A stretch of DNA of 34,957 bases from JANQTF01 sp036835375 (GTDB lineage Bacteria; Bacteroidota; Bacteroidia; J057). The position numbers and the translations under genes are program-made. The stretch covers positions 1 to 34,957 of the forward strand of contig DAITMB010000048.1 in the NCBI GenBank assembly GCA_036835375.1, written 5' to 3'. Numbering within the stretch: position 1 is the first letter of the stretch; every line of letters starts with the position of its first letter. Positions 17,354 through 26,040 of the stretch are shown one piece after another. A model generated the notes under the pieces. The model made no database searches and had not been told where the DNA came from. It saw only the letters and a list, made by a program, of their open reading frames with translations.

Positions 17354-17384
17354 TTGTACCTACGGACATAAGATTCTAAATTTG
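17354..17384 (+). promoter_or_regulatory. Predicted Bacteroidota promoter of carB
   Basis: TTG at 17354-17356, a 20-bp spacer and TAAATTTG at 17377-17384 match the Bacteroidota housekeeping sigma consensus (TTTG, about 19 bp, TAnnTTTG). The expected transcript start is only about 10 bases before the ATG at 17401, giving a very short leader. Confidence 0.5.
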
Positions 17385-17400
17385 CCGAAATTTTGCACTC

Positions 17401-20214
17401 ATGCCTGTAGATCCCAGCCTACGTTCCGTCTTAATCATTGGTAGCGGACCCATCGTCATCGGACAAGCCTGTGAGTTCGATTATTCGGGTTCACAAGCGT
17501 CCCTCGCCCTTCGTGAAGAGGGGGTGAGGGTGGTGCTGATCAATTCTAACCCGGCGACGATCATGACTGATCCTGTCACCGCCGATCACATTTACCTGCT
17601 TCCGCTCACCAAAGACTCCATTGAAACCATCTTACAAGAGCAGGAAATCGACGCTGTCCTCCCCACCATGGGCGGCCAGACGGCGCTGAATCTTTGCATG
17701 AGTTGCGAAAAAGCGGGGCTTTGGAAAAAATACGGCGTGCGCATCATCGGTGCCGATATCAAGGCAATCAACAAAGCGGAGGATCGAGAACTGTTTCGGC
17801 GATTGATGCACGAGATGAATTTGCCCGTGTGCCAAGCTGAGACGGCCAATTCTTTCCTCAAAGGCAAAGAAATTGCCCAGCGCGTAGGGTTCCCCCTCGT
17901 GATTCGGGCCAGCTATACCCTCGGCGGGGCAGGCGGGGCCTTCGTGAATGATCCCAAAGACTTTGACTTGCTGCTCAACAGGGGCCTGGAAGCCAGCCCC
18001 ATTCACGAGGTTCTCATTGAGCAGAGCATCTTTGGCTGGAAAGAGTTTGAGCTGGAAGTGATGCGCGATCGGGCTGGCAACAAAATCGTGATCTGTACCA
18101 TCGAAAACTTCGACCCGATGGGGGTTCATACGGGCGATTCCATCACCGTCGCCCCGGCCATGACTCTTCCGGACACTATTTACCAGAAACTTCGCGACTA
18201 CTCTTTCCGCATCTTAGACCAACTCGGGGAGTTTGCAGGAGGCTGTAATGTGCAGTTTTCGGTGAATCCTGTTCAGGGTGATATTATCGTCATCGAGATC
18301 AATCCCCGCGTGTCGCGCTCCTCGGCGCTTGCTTCCAAGGCCACAGGCTATCCCATCGCTCGAATTGCCGCCAAACTCGCCATTGGCTATCGGCTCGACG
18401 AATTGCCCAACCAGATCACCAAGACGACCTCGGCTTTCTTTGAGCCTTCCCTTGACTATGTGATCGTGAAAATTCCCCGATGGAATTTTGCCAAATTTCC
18501 CGGTGCAGACACGCGGCTCGGCTTGCAGATGAAATCGGTCGGAGAAGTCATGGGGATCGGACGCTCATTCAATGAAGCGCTCCAGAAAGCCTGCCAGTCG
18601 CTCGAAATCAACCGAAATGGCATGGGCGCCGATGGCAAAGAACTCCAGAATCTGGAGGAGATCATGACCAGCCTGCGCGAGCCTTCGGATAGCCGCATCT
18701 TTCACATCAAGGACGCGATGCACCTCGGCGTACCGCTCAAAGACATTCACGAGGCGACCAAGATAGATCTATGGTTTCTTCGCCAAATCGACTATCTCGT
18801 CACCCTGGAGAAGGAAATTACTCGCTATCAGCTCTCCACGCTGCCACAGGGACTGCTGATGGAAGCCAAAAAGAATGGCTACGCCGACCGCCAGCTGGCG
18901 CATTTGCTGGGATGCCTCGAAAGTGAGGTGTACCAAAAGCGCATAGAAATGGGTGTCAAGCGCGTGTACAAACTCGTGGATACTTGCGCTGCGGAGTTCA
19001 AAGCCCAAACGCCGTATTACTACTCCACGTTCGAAAACGAAAATGAATCCGTGGTGAGCGACCGGAAAAAGGTCGTGATTTTCGGGTCCGGTCCCAACCG
19101 CATTGGTCAGGGCATTGAGTTCGATTACTCCTGCGTGCACGGGGTACTGGCCGCCAAGGAGATGGGCTACGAGACCATCATGATTAATTGCAATCCCGAA
19201 ACGGTGTCCACAGACTTTAATGTGGCCGACAAGCTCTACTTTGAACCCGTGTTTTGGGAGCATATTTTCGACATCATCGAAATGGAAAAACCCGAAGGGG
19301 TGATCGTACAGCTTGGAGGTCAGACAGCCCTCAAGTTGGCCGAAAAGCTTCATCGCTACGGGATTCCAATTCTTGGCACCAGCTTCGACATGATGGACAT
19401 GGCGGAGGACCGCGGAAGATTTTCCGAACTCCTTCAGCAGCTAGAGATTCCCTATCCAGACTTTGGCGTCGCAACCAATGCTCAGGAAGCCCTCGAAATC
19501 ACCCAGCGGGTAGGCTACCCGGTCCTTGTGAGACCTTCCTACGTGTTGGGCGGTCAGGACATGCGGATTGTGATCAACGACGAAGAGCTTACCCGCCATG
19601 TGATCAAGGTTCTCAATCAAGTTCCGGGCAACAAGGTGCTCGTGGACCACTTTCTCGACGGTGGGGTAGAAGGCGAAGCGGACGCCATTTGCGACGGAGA
19701 GGATGTTCACATCATCGGCATGATGGAACACATCGAGCCGGCAGGCATTCACTCTGGAGACTCCATGGCCGTGCTGCCCCCCTTCAATTTGTCGCCCGAT
19801 GTCGTGAAGCAGGTCGAAGAAATCACCCGCAAATTAGGACTCTCCATGCAGATCAAGGGACTGATCAATGTGCAATTTGCGGTCAAAGACGAAAAGGTCT
19901 TCATCATCGAGGCCAATCCAAGAGCCTCTCGCACCGTCCCTTTCATCGCCAAAGCTTATGGGGAGCCGTATGTCAATTATGCGACGAAAATCATGCTGGG
20001 CACCCACATGCTGAAAGACTTTCGCTTCGCGCCGAAGCTTCATGGCTATGCGATCAAAGTTCCCGTATTCTCCTGGGATAAATTTCCTGGTGTAAACCGC
20101 GGCTTAGGGCCAGAAATGAAATCGACTGGAGAAATGATCTACTTCATCAAGGACCTCCAAGATCCGTTCTTCGTGAAGGCATACAACGAGCGAAACATGT
20201 TTTTGAGCCGCTAA
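17401..20214 (+). CDS. carB: Carbamoyl-phosphate synthase large subunit, short form
   Basis: A 937-aa CarB with the two homologous halves. First half: VLIIGSGPIVIGQACEFDYS, INSNPATIMTDP, LPTMGGQTALNL, IRASYTLGGAGG, IEINPRVSRSSALASKATGY. Second half from about residue 555: VVIFGSGPNRIGQGIEFDYS, INCNPETVSTDF, VQLGGQTALKLA, VRPSYVLGGQDM, IEANPRASRTVPF. It makes carbamoyl phosphate from bicarbonate, ammonia from the CarA glutaminase subunit, and two ATP, for arginine and pyrimidine synthesis. Compared with the ~1073 aa of E. coli CarB it ends right after the second synthetase half (FFVKAYNERNMFLSR), so the C-terminal MGS-like allosteric domain is missing. Short CarB proteins of this kind are known in Bacteroidota. 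carA is not in this window. A promoter and a palindrome lie directly upstream. Confidence 0.95.
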   Translation: MPVDPSLRSVLIIGSGPIVIGQACEFDYSGSQASLALREEGVRVVLINSNPATIMTDPVTADHIYLLPLTKDSIETILQEQEIDAVLPTMGGQTALNLCMSCEKAGLWKKYGVRIIGADIKAINKAEDRELFRRLMHEMNLPVCQAETANSFLKGKEIAQRVGFPLVIRASYTLGGAGGAFVNDPKDFDLLLNRGLEASPIHEVLIEQSIFGWKEFELEVMRDRAGNKIVICTIENFDPMGVHTGDSITVAPAMTLPDTIYQKLRDYSFRILDQLGEFAGGCNVQFSVNPVQGDIIVIEINPRVSRSSALASKATGYPIARIAAKLAIGYRLDELPNQITKTTSAFFEPSLDYVIVKIPRWNFAKFPGADTRLGLQMKSVGEVMGIGRSFNEALQKACQSLEINRNGMGADGKELQNLEEIMTSLREPSDSRIFHIKDAMHLGVPLKDIHEATKIDLWFLRQIDYLVTLEKEITRYQLSTLPQGLLMEAKKNGYADRQLAHLLGCLESEVYQKRIEMGVKRVYKLVDTCAAEFKAQTPYYYSTFENENESVVSDRKKVVIFGSGPNRIGQGIEFDYSCVHGVLAAKEMGYETIMINCNPETVSTDFNVADKLYFEPVFWEHIFDIIEMEKPEGVIVQLGGQTALKLAEKLHRYGIPILGTSFDMMDMAEDRGRFSELLQQLEIPYPDFGVATNAQEALEITQRVGYPVLVRPSYVLGGQDMRIVINDEELTRHVIKVLNQVPGNKVLVDHFLDGGVEGEADAICDGEDVHIIGMMEHIEPAGIHSGDSMAVLPPFNLSPDVVKQVEEITRKLGLSMQIKGLINVQFAVKDEKVFIIEANPRASRTVPFIAKAYGEPYVNYATKIMLGTHMLKDFRFAPKLHGYAIKVPVFSWDKFPGVNRGLGPEMKSTGEMIYFIKDLQDPFFVKAYNERNMFLSR

Positions 20215-20333
20215 GGAAAAAGGCTCGTAATGTCTTCTCGCTAAGTGTTCCGCGCTGTACGATGCAGGATCGCCATGAACATGCAGAAGGCGATGCTTTG
20301 CGTGTCACCTACCCGGAATTTTTCCATTGACGA

Positions 20334-21260
20334 ATGTCAGACAATGACCCCCGAACAATCCCCGAAACTATGACTCCAAATAAAGTACAGGCCAACGTGC
20401 GGGTAGGACTCGTGCAGCATGCATGCTCCGCTGATGTGGAAGACAATCACCGCAAAGCCGTGGAAGGGATCCGGGAAGCGGCGCTTCAGGGGGCGCAGAT
20501 CGTGTGTTTGCAAGAGCTGTTTGGTTCAGTGTATTTCTGCGATACAGAGAATTACGACCATTTCAATCTGGCAGAAAGCATTCCCGAAGGTCCTTCAGGA
20601 GCAGCATTCTCTGCGCTGTCCAGGGAACTGGGCGTGGTGATCATTGCCTCGCTGTTCGAAAAGCGAGCTCAAGGCTTGTATCACAATACCGTCGCTGTGT
20701 TCGATGCAGATGGGAGCTATCTGGGCAAATACCGCAAAAACCACATTCCCGACGATCCCGGTTATTACGAAAAATTTTATTTCACGCCAGGCGACACAGG
20801 ATATCGGGTCTTCAAGACGAAGTTTGCGACCATCGGAGTGCTGATTTGCTGGGACCAATGGTATCCAGAAGCGGCTCGCATCACCAGCCTCATGGGCGCT
20901 GACATGCTCTTTTATCCCACGGCCATCGGCTGGGCACTGGACCAAGACGAGCAAGTGAATCGGGAACAATTTCACGCATGGCAGACCATTCAAAAAAGTC
21001 ATGCTGTGGCAAATGGCATTCACGTCGTGTCTGTCAATCGGGTAGGCATTGAGGGAGGGATGAAATTTTGGGGAGGATCTTTTGTGGCAAATCCCTTCGG
21101 CTGGGTACTCTACCAAGCCGATCACGAGGCGGAAACGGTCCACGTGCAGGAGTTGGATTTGACCCAGACGGATTTTTATCGCACCCACTGGCCTTTCCTT
21201 CGGGATCGGCGGATCGAGACCTACCAGCCGATCTTGCAGCGGTACCTCGACCAGGAGTGA
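20334..21260 (+). CDS. aguB: N-carbamoylputrescine amidase
   Basis: A 308-aa nitrilase-superfamily hydrolase. The catalytic triad is visible: Glu61 in CLQELFG, Lys135 in YRKNHIPDDPGYYEKFYF and Cys172 in GVLICWDQWYPEAAR. The segment GYYEKFYFTPGDTGY and the WYPEAAR motif are typical of N-carbamoylputrescine amidases rather than generic nitrilases. The enzyme hydrolyses N-carbamoylputrescine to putrescine, CO2 and ammonia. The first ~15 residues are not family-like, so the start could be ATG 20370 (MTPNKVQANVRVGL). It is followed after 111 bp by the agmatine deiminase gene; the pair completes the agmatine-to-putrescine route. Cytoplasmic. Confidence 0.95.
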   Translation: MSDNDPRTIPETMTPNKVQANVRVGLVQHACSADVEDNHRKAVEGIREAALQGAQIVCLQELFGSVYFCDTENYDHFNLAESIPEGPSGAAFSALSRELGVVIIASLFEKRAQGLYHNTVAVFDADGSYLGKYRKNHIPDDPGYYEKFYFTPGDTGYRVFKTKFATIGVLICWDQWYPEAARITSLMGADMLFYPTAIGWALDQDEQVNREQFHAWQTIQKSHAVANGIHVVSVNRVGIEGGMKFWGGSFVANPFGWVLYQADHEAETVHVQELDLTQTDFYRTHWPFLRDRRIETYQPILQRYLDQE

Positions 21261-21371
21261 CGCCAGCTGAGCTGGATTGTTGATTTTCATCTCCAAGTCC
21301 ACGCGGTCGAGCGGTAGGGGATGAATGCCATCGAATGATATTTTAGAATTTTTATCAACATCTTCCCGCGC

Positions 21372-22427
21372 ATGACCTTTCCAGATCACCCCACGCCCAA
21401 AGCCCTTGGCTACCGATTTCCTGCCGAGTGGGAACCTCATGTGGCTACCTGGCTCAGTTGGCCACACAAGGAGGCTTCTTGGCCGGGCAAGGTGGAGGCG
21501 ATCTACCCTGTGTATGCGCAATTCATCGCGCTGCTGAGTCGAGGGGAAGAAGTGCATGTGAATGTGCTGAATTCCGGCATGGCCGAGCGGGCCCACGGCC
21601 TGGTCGAGGCGGCAGGCGCCGATTTGACGAAGGTGTACTTTCACCTTCACCCCACCAACGACGCATGGTGTCGGGATCACGGCCCAGCCTTTCTCGTTCG
21701 CTCAGAAAAGACGCCAACCAAAGCATTGGTGGATTGGGGCTACAATGCTTGGGGGAATAAATACCCACCCTACGACCTAGACAACCAGATACCGGCGCTG
21801 ATCGCCGAGTATCGGCAAGTCCGGAGGTTCCTACCGGGGATCATCATGGAAGGTGGGTCCATTGAGGTAAATGGTGCCGGAACGCTCCTTACGACCGAGG
21901 CGTGTTTGCTTCATCCCAATCGAAACCCTGATCTGTCCCGGCAAGAAATCGAGGCGTATCTCCGCGAATACTATGGCCAGGATCAGATTCTTTGGCTCAA
22001 AGATGGCATCATAGGGGATGACACCGATGGTCACATCGACGACCTCACCCGCTTTGTGAGCGAAGACACGGTGGTGACGGTGGTAGAGCCGAACCCCGAA
22101 GATGAAAATCATGAGATTCTCCTCCACAATCTGGCTCTCTTGCAGGAGCTGCGCTTGCCAGATGGGCGACCCCTTCAGGTGATCGAGTTGCCGATGCCCG
22201 ATCCTGTGATCTATGAAGGGCAGCGCTTGCCAGCCTCGTATGCCAATTTTTACATTGCGAATACTGTCGTGATAGTACCCACATTTCGCTGTCAGCAAGA
22301 TGCGATCGCCTTAGAGACGCTCCAAGGCTGCTTTCCAGATCGCGAAGTGCTAGGGTTGGACTCGACAGATCTCATCTGGGGATTGGGGAGTTTTCACTGT
22401 CTGAGTCAACAGGAGCCTGCGGGATAG
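21372..22427 (+). CDS. aguA: Agmatine deiminase
   Basis: A 351-aa peptidyl-arginine deiminase family enzyme of the usual length. It converts agmatine to N-carbamoylputrescine and ammonia in the cytoplasm, the substrate for the amidase encoded just upstream. Motifs: GYRFPAEWEPHVATWLSWPH at the N-terminus, NDAWCRDHGPAFLV (substrate-guanidine binding), IMEGGSIEVNGAGTLLTTEA, IGDDTDGHIDDLTRF with the catalytic DGHID, and near the C-terminus GLGSFHCLSQQEPAG with nucleophile Cys343. No RNA structure in the 111-bp gap to aguB argues against co-transcription. A strong hairpin lies 49 bp after the stop. Confidence 0.96.
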   Translation: MTFPDHPTPKALGYRFPAEWEPHVATWLSWPHKEASWPGKVEAIYPVYAQFIALLSRGEEVHVNVLNSGMAERAHGLVEAAGADLTKVYFHLHPTNDAWCRDHGPAFLVRSEKTPTKALVDWGYNAWGNKYPPYDLDNQIPALIAEYRQVRRFLPGIIMEGGSIEVNGAGTLLTTEACLLHPNRNPDLSRQEIEAYLREYYGQDQILWLKDGIIGDDTDGHIDDLTRFVSEDTVVTVVEPNPEDENHEILLHNLALLQELRLPDGRPLQVIELPMPDPVIYEGQRLPASYANFYIANTVVIVPTFRCQQDAIALETLQGCFPDREVLGLDSTDLIWGLGSFHCLSQQEPAG

Positions 22428-22475
22428 CGTTTATTCATTCTCTCATTTGTTCTCCTTTCATCATCGGCATAAAAA

Positions 22476-22507
22476 CCAAAAGATCTCCCCTCGGGGAGAT
22501 CTTTTGG
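22476..22507. terminator. Bidirectional intrinsic terminator between aguA and the convergent lipoprotein gene
   Basis: CCAAAAGATCTCCCC, TC, GGGGAGATCTTTTGG is a perfect 15-bp stem (realistically opened to a 4- to 6-base loop). On the - strand it is followed by TTTTTATG, a good U-tract; on the + strand a TTTT lies in the stem end. It sits between convergent genes ending at 22427 and 22556. Confidence 0.8.
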
Positions 22508-22555
22508 TAGTAGATGTACCTGTGGCCAACTTGTGATTTGCTACATAGGCTGATG

Positions 22556-23236
22556 CTACTGCGGAATATGGCTAATGACCAAGCCGTGGAGCCAATCTAC
22601 CGTTTCGACGACAAAGCTTGTCGTGTTGGTTGTGTTGACTTTGCCTTCGACATGGAGTGGTACTAGCAGAAACTCAGTTTCTCCAGGCTGGGCCTGTGTG
22701 CCGCTGTTACAACCATAAGCAGTAGGATCATTTCTCTCCTCCTCGGCCAAATAGGAATAAGCGTAGTAGGCTTTGGTCACAATGGCTGCACCATTGAGCG
22801 CTCCTGTGCGCAGTTGCTGGTTACGCTCACGCGTAATGATGCGGACCCGCTGCGCAAGATTGGCGAGGTCCACGCGGTCGGTTGTAGGCTGGCTGGCATC
22901 ATAGAGGCGGCGGAGCAGCGAAGCTGGCAACCGGGAAATTTGGTACTGTCCGTACTCATAAGGAGTGTTTTCGAGGGAGTAGGTGCGAATCAGTCCTTGA
23001 TTGTCAATGATAAATCCCCGCAATTCATCTGTAGCCGCGTCTCGCTCGGCATATTGAAACAGAATAGTCGGCATGTGATTACCCCGAAGGAAGGCCTGGG
23101 CTTGAGCCTCGGGAGAAGGAGCAGGAGCAGGACTAGTAGCCACGGGCGCAACATCCATGGTCTCCTGGCAAGAGGAGAAGGATACGCTGGCAAAAACGGC
23201 TACGGCGAGGAGCGGAAGGAGCAGATGTTTGTGCAT
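22556..23236 (-). CDS. Lipoprotein of unknown function
   Basis: A 226-aa protein I do not recognise. It begins with a lipoprotein signal (MHKHLLLPLLAVAVFASVSF, lipobox SSC, Cys23) followed by a Pro/Ala/Glu-rich linker (VAPVATSPAPAPSPEAQ, about residues 31-47), so it is expected at a membrane surface. The remaining ~180 residues have mixed helix/strand character, with FLRGNHMPTILFQYAERDA, GLIRTYSLENTPYEYGQYQI and an Arg-rich helix (LAQRVRIITRERNQQL); no catalytic motif is evident. It is alone on its strand: convergent to aguA and divergent from the DUF4199 gene with a 169-bp gap. Signal, length and clean reading frame support a real gene. Confidence 0.75.
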   Translation of the reverse strand: MHKHLLLPLLAVAVFASVSFSSCQETMDVAPVATSPAPAPSPEAQAQAFLRGNHMPTILFQYAERDAATDELRGFIIDNQGLIRTYSLENTPYEYGQYQISRLPASLLRRLYDASQPTTDRVDLANLAQRVRIITRERNQQLRTGALNGAAIVTKAYYAYSYLAEEERNDPTAYGCNSGTQAQPGETEFLLVPLHVEGKVNTTNTTSFVVETVDWLHGLVISHIPQ

Positions 23237-23405
23237 GAGCGGAGAATGAGGTGATGGACAATGTTTAGGAAATTGCTTCTATAATTAAGTCAAAAAATTC
23301 TCGAAACGAAATCATTTTTTTTCATATGTTTAAAAAAGTACTTGGGGCTTCTTTGTGAAGCGAAGGATCACAAGTTGCAAAGCGAAATTCCTAATAGGTT
23401 CTCTC

Positions 23406-23906
23406 ATGGCTGCATATCGGATCGAAATCAGATGGGCATTCATTTTTCTGGGCATGATGCTGCTTTGGATGGTGCTGGAGAAAGTAGCAGGGTTGCATGA
23501 TGTTCGTATTCATCTTCATCCCATCGTCACCAATTTCATCGCGATTCCGGCGATTCTGATCTATGTCTTCGCTTTTTTGGATAAGCGGAAAGTGACATAC
23601 GGCGGCACGATGACGTACTGGCAGGGATTTGTCACCGGCGCGATCATGACCCTGATCATCGCGGTGTTTTCTCCTGTGGTCCAATACATCAGCTCGACCT
23701 TTATCACGCCTGATTATTTCAGCCATGCGATTGCTTATGCTGTCGAGCAAGGCGAGATGCAGCAGCAAGCAGCCGAAGATTATTTCAATTTGAATAACTA
23801 TCTGGTCCAGAGCGCGATCGGCGCATTCGTCATGGGTTTGGTCACCTCGGCAATCGTAGCGATCTTCACACGACGAAGCGTGCGCTCCACACAAGTCCAC
23901 CAATAG
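23406..23906 (+). CDS. DUF4199 membrane protein
   Basis: A 166-aa integral membrane protein; I choose ATG 23406 (MAAYRIEIRWAFIFLGMML), as the upstream extension to 23355 is not family-like. About four transmembrane segments are visible: near residues 9-24, 38-54, 75-95 and 133-155. The layout (first helix with FLGMMLLWMVLEK, the short loop FLDKRKVTYGGTMTYWQGF, then GAIMTLIIAVFSPVVQYI) is that of the DUF4199 family, which is widespread in Bacteroidota and of unknown function. It probably lies in the inner membrane. No close neighbour on the same strand gives a functional hint. Confidence 0.85.
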   Translation: MAAYRIEIRWAFIFLGMMLLWMVLEKVAGLHDVRIHLHPIVTNFIAIPAILIYVFAFLDKRKVTYGGTMTYWQGFVTGAIMTLIIAVFSPVVQYISSTFITPDYFSHAIAYAVEQGEMQQQAAEDYFNLNNYLVQSAIGAFVMGLVTSAIVAIFTRRSVRSTQVHQ

Positions 23907-24210
23907 GTGCTAGAGGAGAGGATACCGATTAAAAAATTCCTTATGTTAAATGCGATTTTTTTGTTTTTGTCCTTGAAAAAGGTACATACTAGCCCTTTAT
24001 TGCGTAACTAACTTGACACTTAGTAACGGCTACGAAAACGGACATTCGGGTAGCTTGATTCTAGCATGTTGCGATAAGGCTGCTAATAATAATTGTTACA
24101 TCGTTCATGTTTTTCTTGAATGATCTCCCCATGCTAAAGGAGTCTGATACTAATTTTCGCTACCCCAGCGCATCTCATTCCCAGTCCCATTTTCGATCAA
24201 CTTCACAATC

Positions 24211-24354
24211 ATGTATTACTTCACGCTGATCCCCACTTTGGTAATAGACCTATCGCCTCCGCACGCCGACAAAGAAGAATGTTTGTCTTTTATGGGTCTC
24301 TCAAAGGGAGACCAAGACATCTTGCTAGCCGGGATGAGGCTGTGCCATCATTGA
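24211..24354 (+). CDS. Doubtful small ORF, 47 aa
   Basis: An ATG-to-TGA frame of 47 codons with two Cys residues and a C-terminal CHH. There is no recognisable family, no convincing ribosome-binding site, and it overlaps the weak terminator-like hairpin of the opposite gene. Listed only because the gap is otherwise empty. Confidence 0.15.
   Translation: MYYFTLIPTLVIDLSPPHADKEECLSFMGLSKGDQDILLAGMRLCHH
24295..24313 (-). terminator. Weak hairpin after the outer-membrane protein gene
   Basis: GGTCTC, a 7-base loop and GAGACC form a 6-bp stem about 45 bp after the stop of the - strand gene. There is no U-tract, so termination here is only possible. Confidence 0.3.
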
Positions 24355-24358
24355 GCCG

Positions 24359-25231
24359 TCACTCCAGCTTCCAACTCACCCCTGCTGAGTAGTAAGGTGC
24401 GGCGTAGATATTTCTCAACCCCAGGATCCAAGGGGTAGCAATGCCTGATTCCAGAGAAAGTCCCCAAGTCTGATTGAGTTCATACCAGATTCCCAGGCTC
24501 ATGGCAGTGTAGGTCGTGGCATCTCCGCGCACGAAGCCCAGTTCGGGATGTTGGCTCTCGCCGATGCTGCCTTGTATGCGGCTCTTGAGTTGTAGCCAGA
24601 GGGGATCTATCGGGTGGAAGCCCAGTTCGCCCCCGGCCTGATAAAGATCTCGAAAAGCCAAGCCTTGGTATTGGGTTCGGAAATTGTAGGCCGCGTAGAG
24701 CGAAAGGTACCAAGTACCGAAGCTTCTCGACGCTGCCAAGGTGCTCCACACATTGAATTCTCCATCGCCCGTCGGCAAAAATATGCCATCACCCGGGATG
24801 CTGCGGTTGGCAGCGAGAGCCTGTGCCCTGCCTGTCGGAAATTCTGGCGCAATGGCGAAAGAGACTGGTGTCTTGCCGCGCAACAACGCATATTTCAACT
24901 CAAGCTTGAGGTCGCCTTGTCCGATCGCAGGATCCGTCGTCTCAAACTGATTCCATCGAATCAAGGGGGCATACACCTGAAGCGCAAATCGCTTTCCCAA
25001 GCCGTATTCTCCGTAGAGCTGAATCATGTACTGGGAAAATCGAGCTGTTCGGAGCTCGTCTCCTTGCAGATTCAGATAGCGGGTTGACTGGAAAAAGAAA
25101 GCGTCATTTTTTAGAAAAATGGACCCCTTTTCGCGGACCCAACCACTCTGTGCCTGCCCTTGCAAAGGAAAAAGTAAGAAATTGAGGACCAAGTGCAGGA
25201 ACAGCAGGAGTGAGAATATAACAGATTTCAT
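24359..25231 (-). CDS. Outer-membrane beta-barrel protein (transporter-like)
   Basis: A 290-aa protein. I choose the start at 25231 (MKSVIFSLLLFLHLVLNFLL), which gives a signal peptide ending near QGQAQS; the open frame goes up to 25279. The mature part begins GWVREKGSIFLKNDAFFFQS and consists of alternating short amphipathic strands with aromatic girdles (MIQLYGEYGLGKRFALQVYA, GQGDLKLELKYALLRG, FAIAPEFPTGR, GTWYLSLYAAYNFRTQYQG, DPLWLQLKSRIQGS), ending AAPYYSAGVSWKLE. This is the pattern of the phenol-degradation MetA/transporter-like outer-membrane channels (PF13557 type). It lies 108 bp downstream of the DM13 lipoprotein gene on the same strand, probably in one operon. Substrate unknown. 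Confidence 0.75.
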   Translation of the reverse strand: MKSVIFSLLLFLHLVLNFLLFPLQGQAQSGWVREKGSIFLKNDAFFFQSTRYLNLQGDELRTARFSQYMIQLYGEYGLGKRFALQVYAPLIRWNQFETTDPAIGQGDLKLELKYALLRGKTPVSFAIAPEFPTGRAQALAANRSIPGDGIFLPTGDGEFNVWSTLAASRSFGTWYLSLYAAYNFRTQYQGLAFRDLYQAGGELGFHPIDPLWLQLKSRIQGSIGESQHPELGFVRGDATTYTAMSLGIWYELNQTWGLSLESGIATPWILGLRNIYAAPYYSAGVSWKLE

Positions 25232-25339
25232 GGCAGAAGTCGCTTGAAGAAAGTGCGAAGGACCGGAGAGGAGGAACATTGATTAAATAGGAGACCCAAG
25301 GCCAAGATCGCCCCTGGGTCTCCACATCTCGACCAGCAA

Positions 25340-25786
25340 TCATTGCAGTCGGGCATTCCCGAAGGGAATACCGGCACTTGCGCACCAAATAATGACGTGC
25401 GTAAAATTGTTCCCAGCAGCAGGAGCAATCCGAAAATACTGCTCCCCAGCGGCGCTGGTCACTCCCAATAGACGAAGTGCGGGATTGCCATTGCCGGGAT
25501 CCGCGACATACGTTTCACTGGTCGAGAGATAGACCGTCACAGTACCAGTGGAGAATTTGGTAGTGAAATTGTTGCCCAATCTCAAAAACTGGGTACCTTC
25601 TTCGTCTGTACCGATTTCTGTTACGCCCATGCTGCCAGCCCCATTTTGATCAACGAGGTTGCCGCTGCGCGTCACTGTAAATTCACCTTGTGGCAAGGTA
25701 GGGTCAATGATGACATCTTCAGCACAAGAGGCCAGGAAGCCAAGAGCGAGCACCCACATGGATGCATGTTGAAAAAAGCGTTTCAT
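25340..25786 (-). CDS. DM13-domain lipoprotein
   Basis: A 148-aa lipoprotein. The start at 25786 (MKRFFQHASMWVLALGFLAS) gives a lipobox with Cys21. The rest is essentially one DM13 domain (about residues 34-148): GEFTVTRSGNLVDQNGAGS, FLRLGNNFTTKF, VTVYLSTSE, LRLLGVTSAAGEQYFRI and the hallmark C-terminus VIIWCASAGIPFGNARLQ with the invariant Cys135. DM13 is a DOMON-like beta domain proposed from sequence analysis to take part in electron transfer or redox at the cell surface, with the conserved Cys as candidate redox residue. The gene is divergent from an OmpR-type response regulator, and its upstream region carries three TGTGA words 11 bp apart, suggesting control by that regulator. The outer-membrane barrel gene follows. 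Confidence 0.82.
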   Translation of the reverse strand: MKRFFQHASMWVLALGFLASCAEDVIIDPTLPQGEFTVTRSGNLVDQNGAGSMGVTEIGTDEEGTQFLRLGNNFTTKFSTGTVTVYLSTSETYVADPGNGNPALRLLGVTSAAGEQYFRIAPAAGNNFTHVIIWCASAGIPFGNARLQ

Positions 25787-25847
25787 AAGCCGATGAGAGG
25801 TTAGTGAAGTGGAAAATATTTGATGAAGCAAACATCGGCGGGGGAGG

Positions 25848-25874
25848 TCACAGGGGAGTCACATCGCTTTCACA
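25848..25874 (-). promoter_or_regulatory. Triple TGTGA array, 11-bp period, facing the DM13 gene
   Basis: Read on the - strand: TGTGA-N6-TGTGA-N6-TGTGA, each exactly 11 bp apart, 62 to 88 bp before the DM13 start codon. Direct repeats with one helical turn spacing are the usual binding layout of OmpR/PhoB-type regulators. Confidence 0.6.
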
Positions 25875-26040
25875 TGGTAGCATTTTAAAAAATTGGTGCG
25901 TGTTTTTTTTGTCATATACTTATAGTTATCTGATAATGAGATACATGCGGAAATGGAAATTTGTGCTTAGAGGCTAATTTGTCAAGCAGGCGACACAATA
26001 AGAAAGAGTCATCTGCAGAACTTGTCACAACCATAGGGAA

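Larger units (their letters stand above)
23907..24358. other. Intergenic region with one doubtful small ORF (452 bp)
   Basis: The region between the convergent DUF4199 gene and the outer-membrane protein gene holds no tRNA or clear promoter. A possible 47-aa ORF (24211-24354, +) begins MYYFTLIPTL and ends ILLAGMRLCHH. It has no recognisable motif and no good ribosome-binding site, so it may be chance. A weak hairpin at 24295-24313 may end the - strand gene. Confidence 0.5.
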
